Of a DNA stretch of 33,780 bases, positions 31,729 to 33,780 are shown piece after piece (within the stretch, counting starts at the first letter, position 1; each line of letters opens with the position of its first letter). Source of the DNA: Micromonospora zingiberis (GTDB lineage: Bacteria > Actinomycetota > Actinomycetes > Mycobacteriales > Micromonosporaceae); NCBI RefSeq assembly GCF_004331455.1, contig NZ_SJJR01000034.1, forward strand, positions 1 through 33,780, in the 5' to 3' direction. Under the pieces are notes generated by a model that saw only the letters and a program-made list of their open reading frames with translations, made no database searches and was not told where the DNA came from. The translations under genes were made by a program, and so were the position numbers.

Positions 31729-33779
31729 CCCGTCAGCGAGTTCAAACTCAGCGGGTCGGTGAAGGCACCGGCTGCAGCGTCCCGTCAAAGCCAGCCTTCC
31801 GGCCGCCGCGATGGAGACCGACCTCAACGGGTCGGTGAAGGTTCATGCAGGTCGACCTGTTCCGGGCGCTGGTGGCGGCACCGCAATGGAGACCGACCCC
31901 AGCGGATCGGTAAAGGTACGGCGACCACATGGCCGCTGCCGTCGTGGCGTTCGAGCCGCAATGGAGACCGACCTCAGTGGGTCGGCAAAGGTTGACCTGG
32001 TTCAGCGTCGCTTCGCCGCCGTCGAGCGTGCCGCGATGGAGACCGACCTCAACGGGTCGGTGAAGGTCACCTGGCGGCACATCGGGATTCGCTGACCCTC
32101 AGCAGGCCGCAATGGAGACCGACCTCAGCGGGTCGGTGAAGGCGGCAGTCGCCGAGGCCCGCGAGGCCGGGAAGGTGCCGGTGCCGCAATGGAGACCGAC
32201 CTCAGCGGGTCGGTGAAGGCACAGGCCGGACATTCGCGTCAGCCGATCATCAGCCGGCCGCAATGGAGACCGACCTCAGCGGGTCGGTGAAGGTGCCGGT
32301 CCTTGAGGGTCAGCGTCGTTGCCAGGGCAACGCCGCAATGGAGACCGACCTCAGCGGGTCGGTGAAGGGTCGCCCAACCCCACCCCGGCCCCCAAGCCGC
32401 CGGCCAGGCCGCAATGGAGACCGACCTCAGCGGGTCGGTGAAGGCAGCCATGCGACCGCCAGCAGCCCGGCCGCGTCGCCACGCAAGCCGCAATGGAGAC
32501 CGACCTCAGCGGGTCGGTGAAGGTCTGCGTCGGAAATGCTGTCGTCGCCACTAATCGGCGGCCGCAATGGAGACCGACCTCAGCGGGTCGGTGAAGGGCC
32601 GTTGGCGTCAAACAGCCCTACATCTCGATGATCGAGCCGCAATGGAGACCGACCTCAGCGGGTCGGTGAAGGCACGGTGGCGTAGATGGCGTCCACGACG
32701 TCGGTTGCTCGGCCGCAATGGAGACCGACCTCAGCGGGTCGGTGAAGGTTGCACCCTGCCAGTCGCCGGACGGGTGAACAACGCGCCGCAATGGAGACCG
32801 ACCTCAGCGGGTCGGTGAAGGTGGTGGCCGGACGCACAGGTGAGGCGGCATCCGACGCCGCAATGGAGACCGACCTCAGCGGGTCGGTGAAGGACTTGTC
32901 GGCTGCGCTTGCCCGCGCCGTCAACGACACGCCGCAATGGAGACCGACCTCAGCGGGTCGGTGAAGGTGAGCAGCCCCAGGAGCCCGCGTGAGCGCCCAG
33001 GATGCCGCAATGGAGACCGACCTCAGCGGGTCGGTGAAGGTCACCGCGGCTGTTGAGCGTCCCCACCGCGGTCTACCGCCGCAATGGAGACCGACCTCAG
33101 CGGGTCGGTGAAGGCCAGGTAACCACCCCGGTAACCACCCCGGCCGCAATGGAGACCGACCTCAGCGGGTCGGTGAAGGCCTGGGCCGATTCCGTCTCGC
33201 TCGGGTGCACCCCGGCGCCGCAATGGAGACCGACCTCAGCGGGTCGGTGAAGGCGACGAACGCGGCGAGCAGCCAGCCCGCGACGAACCAGAGCCGCAAT
33301 GGAGACCGACCTCAGCGGGTCGGTGAAGGGTCTGGCCCGTCGCTCACGGGCCTAGCCGTACGCTGCCAGCCGCAATGGAGACCGACCTCAGCGGGTCGGT
33401 GAAGGCTGCTCGATCACGTTGAGGTGCTGTCTCCGGCGCAGGTGCCGCAATGGAGACCGACCTCAGCGGGTCGGTGAAGGCAGATGTGGTCGAACGCTCC
33501 GCTCTTGGCCCCGGCGAGGCCGCAATGGAGACCGACCTCAGCGGGTCGGTGAAGGTCACCACCTGGTCGCCATCGGCGGGACGTCGAGGAGCAGGCCGCA
33601 ATGGAGACCGACCTCAGCGGGTCGGTGAAGGCGCGTAGCCTCGCGCGTTCGGTGGCCGCGTACGCCATGCCGCAATGGAGACCGACCTCAGCGGGTCGGT
33701 GAAGGCGCGTAGCCTCGCGCGTTCGGTGGCCGCGTACGCCATGCCGCAATGGAGACCGACCTCAGCGGGTCGGTGAAGG
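31729..33779 (-). CRISPR. CRISPR array 2, at least 28 repeats, runs off window
   Basis: Twenty-eight 37-bp repeats are visible, with starts at 31729 (decayed; only its last 17 bases are clear), 31805, 31880, 31955, 32030, 32106, 32183 and 32257, then on to 33595, 33669 and 33743. Spacers are mostly 35-42 bases, with one of 28. In crRNA sense the repeat is CCTTC, hairpin ACCGACC-CGCTGA-GGTCGGT, then CTCCATTGCGGC. Copies 1-5 carry changes; from 32106 on all are identical. The old end is therefore at low coordinates, and the leader lies beyond the right edge. The last two complete spacers are identical. Transcription points toward the cas operon. Confidence 0.97.
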
Positions 33780-33780
33780 C

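Noticed and set aside
31805..33640. Many short frames on both strands with repeated METDLSGSVK or HRPAEVGLHCG peptides
   Set aside because: They are translations of the CRISPR repeats and spacers, not repeat proteins.

Overview
The window is high-GC actinobacterial DNA. GTG starts, 4-base GTGA/ATGA start-stop overlaps, BldD/XRE-TPR-type regulators, a GPP34 protein and WXG100-like and DUF1023 genes all suggest a Micromonosporaceae- or Streptomyces-like host. The genus is inferred from gene style and repertoire, not from a marker gene.

Positions 1-7,000 are a mobile zone. It holds the tail of a transposase, a complete IS5-type insertion sequence with perfect 16-bp ends (126-1013) and a multiply frameshifted IS630 transposase relic. 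These are followed by a two-gene unit: a Rad50-like ABC ATPase with a CxxC hook and a 145-aa partner. A tyrosine integrase follows, and then the 3' half of a tRNA-Pro(GGG) gene with its terminator, which is the expected footprint of tRNA-targeted integration. The ATPase pair therefore looks like cargo of an integrative element, possibly anti-phage.

Positions 7,000-13,000 read mostly on the minus strand. They carry a DEDDh exonuclease-TerB-BRCT protein with an unidentified partner, then a 570-aa protein that joins an EVE/PUA-like domain and an SRA-like domain to a Shedu (DUF4263) nuclease. Relics of an IS5-type transposase, a second integrase and an ISAs1-type transposase follow, with a frameshifted PIN-domain gene after them.

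Positions 13,200-21,200 look more like ordinary accessory chromosome. An XRE-TPR regulator and a phosphotransferase-fold kinase on the minus strand are divergent from a plus-strand operon of three small proteins, GPP34, an APC permease, two GNAT acetyltransferases and a lipoprotein. Positions 21,300-23,800 hold a minus-strand WXG100-like / DUF1023 hydrolase / lipoprotein operon.

Positions 23,950-33,780 are a type I-G (formerly I-U) CRISPR-Cas locus read on the minus strand: csb1, csb2, cas3 with a C-terminal HD domain, and a compact 319-aa Cas8/Csb3-like gene, flanked by two arrays of about 8 and 28 repeats. The two repeat families differ by compensatory changes in the crRNA hairpin. No adaptation genes (cas1, cas2, cas4) and no large csx17 lie inside the window. 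The second array runs off the right edge, and its two newest visible spacers are identical.
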